Part shown: piece after piece, positions 1 through 9,500 of the stretch
How positions within the stretch are numbered: the stretch's first letter is position 1
Layout of the letters: each line of letters starts with the position of its first letter
Notes under the pieces: generated by a model
Told to the model about the DNA's origin: nothing
Databases searched by the model: none
What the model saw: only the letters and a program-made list of their open reading frames with translations
NCBI GenBank assembly: GCA_963823735.1
Contig: CAWGMO010000004.1
Span: 186,001 to 250,000, forward strand
Direction: 5' to 3'
Length of the DNA stretch: 64,000 nt
DNA from: Actinoallomurus sp963823735
Lineage (GTDB): Bacteria > Actinomycetota > Actinomycetes > Streptosporangiales > Streptosporangiaceae
Position numbers and translations under genes: made by a program

Positions 1-2205
1 GCGCGGGCTGTGGAAGGCGGCGGCCACGGGGAGCCGTTTCGCGGTGAGCCCGGCGTCCCGCAGCGCGGTGACGGCGGCGTCGATGCCGTCGGAGGACCCG
101 GCGAGCACGACCTGTTCGGGGGCGTTGTGGTTGGCCGGCGCGACGTCGCCGGCCAGGCCGTGCTCGGCGAGCAGCGCGACGACCGTCTCGGCGGGCGCGG
201 CGACGGCGGCCATGGCCCCCTGGTCCGCTCCGGCCGCGGCGTGCATCGCCTCGGCGCGCGCGTGGCTCAGCGGGAGCACGGCGTCCTTCGGAAGCACGCC
301 GGCGGCGGCGAGGGCGACCAGCTCGCCGTAGCTGTGGCCGCCCAGCAGGTCGGCGTCGACGCCGCAGGCGGACAGCAGGTCCAGCGCGGCCAGGCCGCCG
401 ACCCCCAGGGCGGGCTGCGCGAGGCGGGTGTCCACCAGGCGCGGCGTGACGCCGTCGAAGGTGGCGTGCGGGAAGAGCGCGCCGGCGAGCGCCGGGTCCT
501 CCCGCAGGAAACGGTGCAGGCGCGGGAAGGCCACGAACAGGTCGGCGAGCATGCCCGGCCGCTGGCTGCCCTGCCCGGGGAAGAGCAGCGCGACGGGCTG
601 ACGGGCGCCGTCGCCGACGTGCACGCCGCGCTCGGGCGCGTCCTCGAAGCGCAGCGCGAGCTCGACCTGGGCGCGCAGCCCCGCCGGGTCCTCGGCGACG
701 ATCGCGACACGCGCCGGGCCGGTGCCGGTGACACCGGTCATGGGCACGCCGTCGTCAAGGCGATCGGCGAGGGCGTGCAGGGCCGTACGGACCTCGTCCT
801 CGGTGCCGCGGAACAGCAGCAGCTCGGCGGGCCATCCGGCGGGGCCGGGCACCGCCTCGCGCGGCTCGTGGGCGGCGACGACCGCGTGGTAGTTCACGCC
901 GCCGAAGCCGAACGCGCTGACCCCGGCGACGCGCTCGGCGTCGGCCCAGGGGCGCGCGGTGCCGTCGAAGGCGAACGGGCTGGTCCCGGCCGACCAGGCG
1001 GCGTTCGGATCGGTCACGTGCCGCGTCGGCGGCCGTACGCCCGTGTGCACGGCGAGCGCGGCCTTGATCAGCCCGGCCATCCCGGCGGCGCACTTGGCGT
1101 GGCCGATGAGGGACTTGACCGAGCCGAGCGAGCAGGATCCGGGCTCGGCGCCCGCGTCGTCGAACACGCCGGTCAGCGTCTCCAGCTCGGTGCGGTCGCC
1201 CAGCACCGTGCCCGTACCGTGCGCCTCGACGAGGCCGACGTCGCGCGGGGAGACGCCCGCGATGGCGTACGCGCGTTCCAGCGCGCGCCGCTGCCCCTCG
1301 GGCCGTGGCGCGGTCAGGCCGAGGCCACGGCCGTCGCCGGCCGCGCCGACGCCCTTGACGACGGCGTACACGCGGTCGCCGTCACGCTCGGCGTCCTCGA
1401 GCCGCTTCAGCACGAGGCACGCGACGCCCTCGGCCAGCACGATGCCGTCGGCGGACGAGTCGAACGCGCGGCAGCGGCCGGTCGGCGAGAGCGCGCGCAC
1501 CGAGCCGAACATCAGGTAGTCGTGCAGGCCGTTGTGCGTGTCGACGGCACCGCACAGCACCATGTCGCTCGTGCCCGCGAGGAGCTCCTTGCACGCCTGG
1601 TCGAGCGCCGCCAGCGACGACGCGCACGCCGCGTCGACGGTGTAGTTCGGGCCGCCGAGGTCAAGGCGGTTGGCGACACGGCCCGCGATGACGTTGGACA
1701 GGGTGCCGGGGAAGGAGTCCTCGGTCAGCCGCGGCAGCCGCGCGTCGAGCCCGGGAGGCAGCTCGTCGACGTACAGCGACAGCAGCGACCGCGTGGCGTA
1801 CGCGGAGGCGAGGTCGGCCCCCGCCTCCGCGGCGAAGATGACCGACGCCGTCTCCCGGTCGAACGGGCGGTCGGCGTAGCCGGCGTCCGACAGCGCCCGC
1901 GTCGCGGTCTCCAGCGCGAGAAGCTGCGCGGTCTCGATGCCGCCCAGCGACGCGGGCGGCACGCCGTGGGCGAGGGCGTCGAACGGCAGCGGCGGCAGGA
2001 ACCCGCCCCACTTCGACGGCGACCGCTCACCGGGCTCGGCGCCGGCGCCCGCCCAGTGACGGTCGGCCGGCCACCGGCCGGCCGGTACCTCGGTGACCGA
2101 GTCGGTGCCGGCCACGACGTTCGCCCAGTACCGGGCGAGGTCAGGTGCGCCGGGGAACGCGCAGGCCATACCGATGACCGCCACGTCGAAGGAGCGTGCA
2201 GGCAT
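1..2205 (-). CDS. PUFA-synthase/hglE-type PKS, KS-AT part (3' end beyond window)
   Basis: The first 735 residues are visible and the gene runs off the left edge. KS spans about residues 5-460, with Cys194 in DAACASS, His329 in EAHGTGT and His369 in IGHAKCAAG. AT spans about 535 to the edge, with LLFPGQGSQ, Ser625 in GHSYGE and an AAFHS signature that suggests malonyl. The KS is unlike the modular KSs of this window: it has AACASS instead of TACSSS, a WANVVAG entry, and a VANRLDLGGPN segment as in PfaA, hglE and omega-3 PUFA synthases. Such enzymes act iteratively to make acyl chains on tandem ACPs. The ATG at 2205 lies 4 nt after the upstream stop and has GGGA 8 nt before it, so it is probably coupled to the MDR gene. 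Its role in this pathway is unknown: it could make a branch or extender chain, or belong to a separate lipid locus. Anything after the AT is out of view. Confidence 0.85.
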   Translation of the reverse strand, partial: MPARSFDVAVIGMACAFPGAPDLARYWANVVAGTDSVTEVPAGRWPADRHWAGAGAEPGERSPSKWGGFLPPLPFDALAHGVPPASLGGIETAQLLALETATRALSDAGYADRPFDRETASVIFAAEAGADLASAYATRSLLSLYVDELPPGLDARLPRLTEDSFPGTLSNVIAGRVANRLDLGGPNYTVDAACASSLAALDQACKELLAGTSDMVLCGAVDTHNGLHDYLMFGSVRALSPTGRCRAFDSSADGIVLAEGVACLVLKRLEDAERDGDRVYAVVKGVGAAGDGRGLGLTAPRPEGQRRALERAYAIAGVSPRDVGLVEAHGTGTVLGDRTELETLTGVFDDAGAEPGSCSLGSVKSLIGHAKCAAGMAGLIKAALAVHTGVRPPTRHVTDPNAAWSAGTSPFAFDGTARPWADAERVAGVSAFGFGGVNYHAVVAAHEPREAVPGPAGWPAELLLFRGTEDEVRTALHALADRLDDGVPMTGVTGTGPARVAIVAEDPAGLRAQVELALRFEDAPERGVHVGDGARQPVALLFPGQGSQRPGMLADLFVAFPRLHRFLREDPALAGALFPHATFDGVTPRLVDTRLAQPALGVGGLAALDLLSACGVDADLLGGHSYGELVALAAAGVLPKDAVLPLSHARAEAMHAAAGADQGAMAAVAAPAETVVALLAEHGLAGDVAPANHNAPEQVVLAGSSDGIDAAVTALRDAGLTAKRLPVAAAFHSPR

Positions 2206-2209
2206 GAGG

Positions 2210-3376
2210 TCAGTCCCTACCGACGTAGAACAGCGGGAAGTAGCCGTCCAGGTCGTCACGGCCGTACGCGGCGGCCAGGTCGGGGACGCGCTCGAAAGGC
2301 GTCACGGGCTGGTCGGCGATGTCGGGCAGCCAGCCCGTCGCCTGCTGCGCGTCGCGGATGCGGCCGCAGTCCTGGTAGCGCCACGCGTGCGTGTGCACGT
2401 GGATGTGACGGCTGATGCACTCGGTGGCGCGCAGGTTCCACAGCCGCATGCCGGTCTTCCAGCCCACGGTGGACATCACGCCCTCGCGCGCCAGGCTCTT
2501 CATCGTGGCCCGGTGCAGGCTGCCGCCGAGGTTGTCGAGGAAGATCGAGACTCCGAGGCCGCCGGACAGCTCGCCGACGATCTCCAGGAACTTCGCCTCC
2601 GACGCGAGGTACCGCTCCTTCGCGTCGGGCTCGCCGGACTCCTTGGCCCACGTGTAGTCCAGGTCGGGGAAGTCGCGGCGGTCGATCGGGATCGCGCCCG
2701 TGGCGGCGATGTCCTTCAGCCGGCCGTCACGGCCGGACACCATCGCGGTGCGGAAGCCCTCGCGCCGGGCGAGTTCCAGCTCGGCGTAGACCACGCCGCC
2801 GCCCCAGCCGAGCACGAGCGGCTGCTCGTCCCACGCGTCGTCGACCTGGCTCTGCCAGCAGCGGCTGGTGACGCGCCAGTTGTCCCAGGCGGTGAAGTAC
2901 CGCGCGAACGGCGCCCAGCGCTCCACCGGGTACCGGCCGTCCTCCGGCAGCGGCACCAGGCGGTCGGCGGGTACGACCATGCGCTCGGCGAGCAGGCCGG
3001 GCGAGCCCGGCGCGTCGTAGGCGCAGATGCTTTCGGCGTAGCCGTTCCGGTCGATCTGGCCGAACGGGATCCAGAGGCAGTCCTGGCCCTCGCGCAGCCC
3101 GCGCACGCCGGACCCGGGCGACAGCACGCGGACCACGCCGCACGTGCCGATGACGATCTGTTCCTCGCCACGCTGGCGGACGACGTCGATGGGGCTGCGC
3201 GACAGCGCGTGCTCCATGTTCGCCTCCCAGCAGCCCACGCGCGGCTCGACCAGCACCTCGTGCTCGCCGGGCGACGCGATCGGGACACGGGACAGCTCCA
3301 GCTCACCGCGCACCGGTCCGTTGGACCGGTCCTCCGGGCCTTCGCGCAGCACCCATGCCTGTACGGTCTGACTCAC
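2210..3376 (-). CDS. MDR-superfamily reductase, crotonyl-CoA carboxylase/reductase-like
   Basis: This 388-aa protein starts with GTG at 3376, with AGGGA 9 nt upstream. It has a GroES-like N-terminal half and a Rossmann segment near residues 185-210 (LGWGGGVVYAELELARREG). It lacks the GHE zinc motif of alcohol dehydrogenases. After the Rossmann core it has IDRRDF followed by an insertion of about 40 residues before the SIFLDNLGG strand; this is the arrangement I know from crotonyl-CoA carboxylase/reductases (INRKDF plus insertion). The residues thought to bind CO2 in that family are only partly kept: the WGYE position reads CAYD, the GSHF His may correspond to HTHAW near 327, and the NYN Asn is not evident. 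It probably reduces an enoyl thioester with NAD(P)H; carboxylation is uncertain. It is 157 bp downstream of PKS-E and coupled to the PUFA-type PKS. Confidence 0.75.
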   Translation of the reverse strand: MSQTVQAWVLREGPEDRSNGPVRGELELSRVPIASPGEHEVLVEPRVGCWEANMEHALSRSPIDVVRQRGEEQIVIGTCGVVRVLSPGSGVRGLREGQDCLWIPFGQIDRNGYAESICAYDAPGSPGLLAERMVVPADRLVPLPEDGRYPVERWAPFARYFTAWDNWRVTSRCWQSQVDDAWDEQPLVLGWGGGVVYAELELARREGFRTAMVSGRDGRLKDIAATGAIPIDRRDFPDLDYTWAKESGEPDAKERYLASEAKFLEIVGELSGGLGVSIFLDNLGGSLHRATMKSLAREGVMSTVGWKTGMRLWNLRATECISRHIHVHTHAWRYQDCGRIRDAQQATGWLPDIADQPVTPFERVPDLAAAYGRDDLDGYFPLFYVGRD

Positions 3377-3385
3377 TTTGATGCG

Positions 3386-3390
3386 TCCCT
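3386..3390 (-). promoter_or_regulatory. RBS of the MDR gene
   Basis: The minus strand reads AGGGA, 9 nt before the GTG at 3376. It supports the GTG start in the absence of a nearby in-frame ATG. Confidence 0.55.
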
Positions 3391-3484
3391 ATCCGTGTGT
3401 GTACCGCGGACACAACGGGCCGCCCGGGGCCCCTGAGCCGCGATACGGCCGGGGCGGTTACGACCGTCCCCCTCGGTCATAAAG

Positions 3485-3501
3485 ATCATCCCGGGGATGA
3501 T
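3485..3501. promoter_or_regulatory. 17-bp palindrome, candidate operator
   Basis: The sequence atcatcccggggatgat has two perfect 8-bp arms around a single central base. It lies 33 bp beyond the PKS-E stop and about 110 bp before the MDR start. The size and symmetry suit a dimeric repressor site. As RNA it could also fold into a 6-bp stem with a 5-nt loop, but no U-tract follows, so a classical terminator is less likely. Confidence 0.4.
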
Positions 3502-3533
3502 ATCGGCGCGGTGGTGACAGAATGCGGGTTTCG

Positions 3534-6500
3534 TCACTTGCCCCACCTCACCAGCAGATCGCCTAGCAATTCGGCGATTCGCGCCCGTTCGGGCCCATCG
3601 GCGGGTAGACGCGTGATCGCCGCGTCGAGCTGGCCGAGCTCCTCCAGCACCAGCACGGCCGTCGCGGCGTCCTCGTCGGCGAACTCCGCCGTCCCTTCCC
3701 CCTCGGCGGGCGCCAGCTCGCCCAGCAGGTGCCGGGCGAGATCCACAGGGGTCGGGTGGTCGAACACCAGCGTCGCGGGCAACCGCAGCCCGGCGACGGT
3801 GGCGATACGGTTGCGCAGCTTCAGCGCGGCCAGCGAGTCGAAACCCTGGTCCAGGAACCGGTGGTGCGGCAGGACCTCCTCGCCGCTCGCGTGGCTGAGC
3901 ACCAGCGCCGTCTCGTTACGCACGAGGTCGAGCAGCAGCGCCTCCTGCTCGGCGCGCGTGCGGCCGGCGAGGTCGCGCGCCAGGTTCGGCGCGGACGCGG
4001 TCGCCTGCTCGGCGGCGCGGCGGGCGGGGGCCCGCACCAGGCCGCGCAGCAGCGCGGGCAGCTCGTCGCCCATCTCCGCCGCGCCGCGCAGCACCCGCAG
4101 GTCCAGCGCGCTCGCCGCGACGACGGCCTCGTCCGCGCGGCACGCCGCGTCGAACAGAGCGAGGCCGCGTTCCTCCGACAGCGGCACCATGCCGTTGACG
4201 GTGGCGGGCTCGTCGCCCTCCACGTCGTGGCCGCTCTTGGTGGCGCGCTCGGCCCACCAGCCCCAGGCCACCGAGGTGGCCGCCAGGCCGCGGGAGCGGC
4301 GGTGCCGTGCCAGCGCGTCGAGGAAGGCGTTGCCCGCCGCGTAGTTGCCCTGGCCGAGGCCGCCGAGCGTCCCCGCCATCGAGGAGAACAGCACGAACGC
4401 GGACAGGTCCAGGTGCCGCGTCAGCTCGTGCAGGTGCCACGCGGCGCCGGCCTTCGGCCGCAGCGCGGTGTCCACCCGCTCGGGGGTGAGCGCGGCGATC
4501 ACGCCGTCGTCCAGGACGGAGGCGCTGTGCACCACGGCGGTCAGCGGGTGCTCGTCCGGGATCGCCGCGAGCAGTTCCGCGAGCGCCTTGCGGTCGGCCA
4601 CGTCGCACGCCGCCAAGGTCACGTTGGGGCGGTACTCCCGCAGCCGGTCGAGGAGCTCGTCCGCCCCCGGCGCCGCCGGGCCGCGTCGTGAGGCGAGCAC
4701 CAGGTGCCGTACGCCGTGCTCGGCCACCAGGTGCCGCGCGACGAGCATGCCGAGGTCGCCGGACGCCCCGGTGACCAGGACGGTGCCGTCCCGATCCCAG
4801 GGCGCGCGCCCGCCCGGCTCGGCCAGGCGCGCCAGCCGCGGCGCGGACGCCTCGCCGGCGCGGAGCGCGAGCTGCGGCTCACCGGCGGCGAGCACGGCGG
4901 GCAGCACCCGCCACGACTCGGGGTGCCGGTCGAGGTCGACCAGGACGAACCGGTCCGGGTGCTCGGACTGGGCCGAGCGCACCAGGCCCCAGGCCGCGCC
5001 GCCCGCCAGGTCGTCGGCCGCGTCGGCCGCCGCCCCGTGGGTGAGCACGACCAGCGGCACGGCCGCGAACCGGTCGTCGGCCAGCCAGGCCTGCACCGCG
5101 GCGAGGGTCGCGAGGACGACGGAGCGCGCCTCGGTGTCGGCCTCGTCCCGGCCGCCGGCGGCGCAGATCACGGCGACGTCCGGCACCTCGGTGAGGGCGG
5201 CCGGGCCGTCGGCGCCTTGCACGGCGTGCCCGAGCCCGCGCAGCGCCTCGGCGGCGCCGAGCGGGTCGTCGCCGAGGACCGCCCAGCGGGCGGCGACGGC
5301 CTCGGCGGGGATCGGGACGGGAACCCAGTCCGTGCGGAAGAGCGCGTCGCGGCCGATCCGCCCGGCCGCGCCGGCGACCGGGCCGAGCCGTACGGCGTCG
5401 GCCGTCAGCACCGGGTCGCCCTCGGGGTCGGCGATCGTGAGCGCCACCGTGTCCGGTCCGGTCGGTTCGACGCGCACCCGTACGGCCCGTGCCCCGGTCG
5501 CGTGCACGCGCACTCCGGACCACGCGACGGCGCCCCGGTCTCCGTCGAGGACGGCGTGCAGGGCCGCGTCGAGCAGCACGGGGTGCAGGGCGAAACCGTG
5601 CGCCTTCCCGGCGGCGTCCGCGGAGAGGATCACCTCGGCGTAGACGTCCTCACCGCGCCGCCACGCGGCCCGCACGACGCGCCAGGCCGGAGCCACGGCG
5701 CCATCGTCGTAGACGCCCTCCAGGGGCTCGGCACCCTCGGGCGGCCACACGGCGAGGCCGGTTCCGGGGGCGGCCCCGGCGACGAGCGTGCCCTCGGCGT
5801 TGCGCACCCAGGCGCCGTCGATCCGCGTGTGCACGCCGACCGTACGTCCGCCGTCGGCGCCGGCCTCGCCGACGCGTACCTGCACGTCGAGCCCGCCCGC
5901 GGGCACCGTCAGCGGCGCGTACGCGGTGAGGTCGCCGATGCCCGCGCATCCCGCGCGGTCGGCGGCGGCCAGGGCGAGGTCGACGAGCACCGACCCGGGC
6001 ACGTCACCGGACAGCCAGGGGTGCGCGGCGGCGGAGAGCCGCCCGGTGAGGACGAGCGCGCCGCCCGCCAGGTCGACCTCGGCGCCGAGCAGCGGGTGCG
6101 CGGCCGGGGTCAGGCCCGCCGCCGACACGTCACCGGTGCCGGTCGAGGCCTCCAGCCAGTGCCGGGCGTGCTGGAAGGCGTATGTCGGCAGCTCGACCGC
6201 GCGTGCGCCGGTTCCCTCGGACGCCGGCCGCCAGTCGACGGTGGCTCCGGCGGCGTGCGCCTCGGCGGCGGCCCGCAGGAACCGCGCGCGCCCGCCCTCG
6301 TCGCGGCGCAGGGTGGCGAGCACCGGTGCCCGCACCTCCGCCTCCTCCAGCGTCCGCTGGATGGCGACGGCGAACATCGGGTGCCCGCTGACCTCCAGGA
6401 ACGGCCCGTGCCCGCGCTCGGCCATGGCGCGTACGGCCTCTTCGAAGCGCACGGTCTGGCGCGCGTTGCGGTACCAGTAGTGGGTGTCGAGCTCGGCGGT

Positions 6501-9500
6501 GTCGAGGAGGCCGCCGGTCACCGTGGAGTAGAACGGGATCGGCGACGAGCGCGGCGCCGTCGGCGCCAGCGTCTCGGTCAGGTGGTCGCGCAGCACGTCC
6601 ACGTGCGCGGTGTGGCCCGCGCCGACGATCTGGCGGACCCGGCGCACCCGTACGCCCTCGCCCTCCAGGCCGGTGAGGAGCTCCTCCAGCGCGTCGAGGT
6701 CGCCCGCGACGGTGACGGACCCGGGGTCGTTGATCGCCGCGATGTCGAGGCGTGTCCCCCACGGCCGCAGCCGCTCGGTCACCTCGGCCGCGGGCAGCGC
6801 CACGGACGCCATGCCGCCCGTACCCGCCAGAGTCAGCCACGCCTTGCCGCGCGTGGCGACGATCCGCGCCGCGTCGCGCAGGTCCAGCGCGCCCGCGACG
6901 TACGCGGCGGCGACCTCGCCCTGGCTGTGGCCCGCGACGGCCGACGGCACCACGCCGTACGAGCGCCAGAGGGCGGCGAGCGACACCATCATCGTGAACA
7001 GGGCGGGCTGCACCACGTCCACGCGGTGCAGCGGCGGAGCGCCCTCGACGTCGCGCAGGACGTCGAGCAGCGACCAGTCGGTGAACTCCTCGAACGCGGC
7101 GGCGCACTCCAGCACGCTGTCGCGGAACACCGGGAAGTCCTCCAGCAGGCCCTTGGCCATGCCGGGCCACTGGGCGCCATGGCCGGGGAAGACGAACGCG
7201 ACACGGTCCGCGCCCTCGGCGACGCCCTCCGCCACGGCGGGGTCGGCGGTGCCGCCCGCGACGGCGCCGAGCCCGCGCAGCAGCTCCGTACGGCCGGCGC
7301 CGACCACCACGGCACGGTGGTCGAACGCGGCGCGGCCGTCGGCGAGGGCCCAGCCGACGTCGGCCGGGCGGGCGTCGGGCACGTCCGCGAGGTGGTCGCG
7401 CAGCCGTGCCGCCTGCGCGCGCAGGGCGGTGGCGGTACGGCCGTGGACCGGCCAGGCCACCACCGGCTCGGGACCCGGCTCCGTGACCTCCTCGGGCGCC
7501 GGCTCGGCGGGCGCCTGCTCGATGATCACGTGCGCGTTGGTGCCGGACAGGCCGAACGACGAGATGCCCGCGCGGCGCGGCCGGCCCGTGTCGGGCCAGT
7601 CCAGCGGCTCGGTGAGCAGCGAGACCGCGCCCGTCGTCCAGTCGACCTGCGTGCTGGGCGCGTCCACGTGCAGGGTGCGCGGGAGCACGCCGTGCCGGGT
7701 CGCCTGCACCATCTTGATCACGCCGGCCGCGCCGGACGCGGCCTGGGAGTGCCCGATGTTGGACTTCACCGACCCGAGCCACAGCGGCTCGGTACGGTCC
7801 GGTGCCCGGCCGTACGTGGCGAGCAGCGCCTGCGCCTCGATCGGGTCGCCGAGCCGCGTGCCGGTGCCGTGCGCCTCGACGGCGTCGACCTCGGAGGCGC
7901 GCAGGCCCGCGTCGGCCAGCGCCGCGGTGATCACGCGCTGCTGTGCCGGGCCGCTGGGCGCGGTCAGGCCGTTGGACGCGCCGTCCTGGTTGATCGCGGA
8001 GCCGCGTACCAGCGCCAGGACGCGGTGGCCGCGCGCGCGGGCACGCGACAGCCGCTCGACCAGGAGCACGCCGACGCCCTCGGCCAGGCCGGTGCCGTCC
8101 GCGGCGTCGGCGAACGCCTTGCAGCGGCCGTCGGAGGACAGGCCGCGCTGCGCGGAGAAGCCGATCAGCGCGGCGGGGCTCGACATCAGCGCGACGCCGG
8201 CGGCCAGGGCGAGGTCGCTCTCGCCGCGGCGTACGGACTGGCAGGCCAGGTGGAGCGCGACCAGCGCGGTCGAGCAGGCCGTGTCCACGGTGACCGCCGG
8301 GCCCTCGAAACCGAAGGTGTAGGCGATCCGGCCGGACACCACGCTCGGCACGTTGCCGGTGAGCAGCTGCCCGTCGGAGCCGCCCGCGCCGGGGCCGCGG
8401 CTGGACGCGTAGTCGCCGACGTTGGCACCCGCGAAGACGCCCGTACGGCTGCCGCGCAGGCCGGTCGGGTCGATGCCCGCGTGCTCGAACGCCTCCCAGG
8501 CGGCCTCCAGCAGCATGCGCTGCTGCGGGTCGGTGGCGCGCGCCTCGATCGGCGAGATGCCGAAGAAGCCGGCGTCGAACCCGGCGAGGTCCGCCAGGAA
8601 GCCGCCGTGGCGTACGTAGCTGCGGCCCCGCGCGTCCGGGTCGGAGTCGTAGAGCGCGTCGAGGTCCCAGCCACGGTCGTCGGGCAGCTCGCCGACGGCG
8701 TCCTCGCCGTCCGTCACCAGCCGCCACAGGTCGTCCGGTGACGCGATCCCGCCCGCGTAGCGGCAGCTCATTCCGACGATGGCGACCGGGTCGTCGTCGT
8801 CGGCGCGTACGGCGACGGCCGTCGCGGCCTCCCCGGTGGCGCCGAACGCCTCGGCGAGCAGGTGCCCGGCCAGCGCGGCGGGCGACGGGTGGTCGAACAC
8901 CAGCGTGGCGGGCAGCGTCAGGCCGGTCGCCGCCGCGACCCGGTTGCGCAGCTCGACGGCGGTGATGGAGTCGAAGCCGACGTCGCGGAACGCGCGGTCG
9001 GCCGGCAGCGCCGACGGCGAGTCGTGGCCGAGGACGGCGGCGGCGTGCTCGCGCACCAGCTCGATCGCGGCACGGCGGCGCTCGCCCTCGGGCAGCGCCG
9101 CAAGCCGCTCGCGCAGCGCGGACGCCGTGCCCGTGTCGACGGCGGAGGCGCGCAGCACGGCGGCGGCCTCCGGCACGCCTTCCAGCAGCGGCCGGCGTCG
9201 CGCCGAGCAGAACACCGGCACGAACCGGTCCCAGTCCACGTCGGCGAGCACGACGGTGGTCTCGTCGTGGTCGAGGACCTGCTGGAGGCCCTCGACGGCC
9301 GGGGCCGGGTCGAGGAACGGCAGGCCCTGGCGGCGTACGCGTTCGGGGTCGACGCTCTCGTTGATCCCGTCCCACTCGTTGACGGCGGCCCAGATGCCCC
9401 AGGCGACCGACGTCGCGGGCAGACCGCGCGCGCGGCGGTCCTCGGCGAGGGCGTCGAGGTAGGCGTTGGCGGCGGCGTACGGGGCGTGCAGGCCGCTGCC

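Larger units (their letters stand above)
3377..3533. other. Intergenic region between PKS-E and the MDR gene
   Basis: This is the only sizeable non-coding stretch in the window, 157 bp, and it is clearly less GC-rich in places than its surroundings. It holds a 17-bp palindrome (3485-3501) and a weak 5-bp inverted repeat, gaccg/cggtc, around 3463-3479. It also holds the MDR ribosome binding site at 3386-3390. No strong -35/-10 pair stands out on the minus strand. The region could serve as a promoter-operator for the two-gene cassette, as a terminator for the PKS transcript, or both. Confidence 0.6.

Noticed and set aside
2210..3376. Ordinary zinc alcohol dehydrogenase
   Set aside because: The zinc-binding GHE motif and the cysteine cluster are absent, and the insertion after the Rossmann core fits CCR-like enzymes better.
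10..3436. Long plus-strand open frames at the left end and across the window
   Set aside because: They are rich in Arg, Gly and Ala with no recognisable domains, and lie opposite PKS coding DNA. They are the usual by-product of strong third-position G/C bias.
3455..3500. Strong intrinsic terminator after PKS-E
   Set aside because: The inverted repeats are short and no run of T follows on the minus strand.
3537..3720. A thioesterase at the end of PKS-E
   Set aside because: Only about 55 residues follow the last ACP, with no GxSxG and a helical tail.
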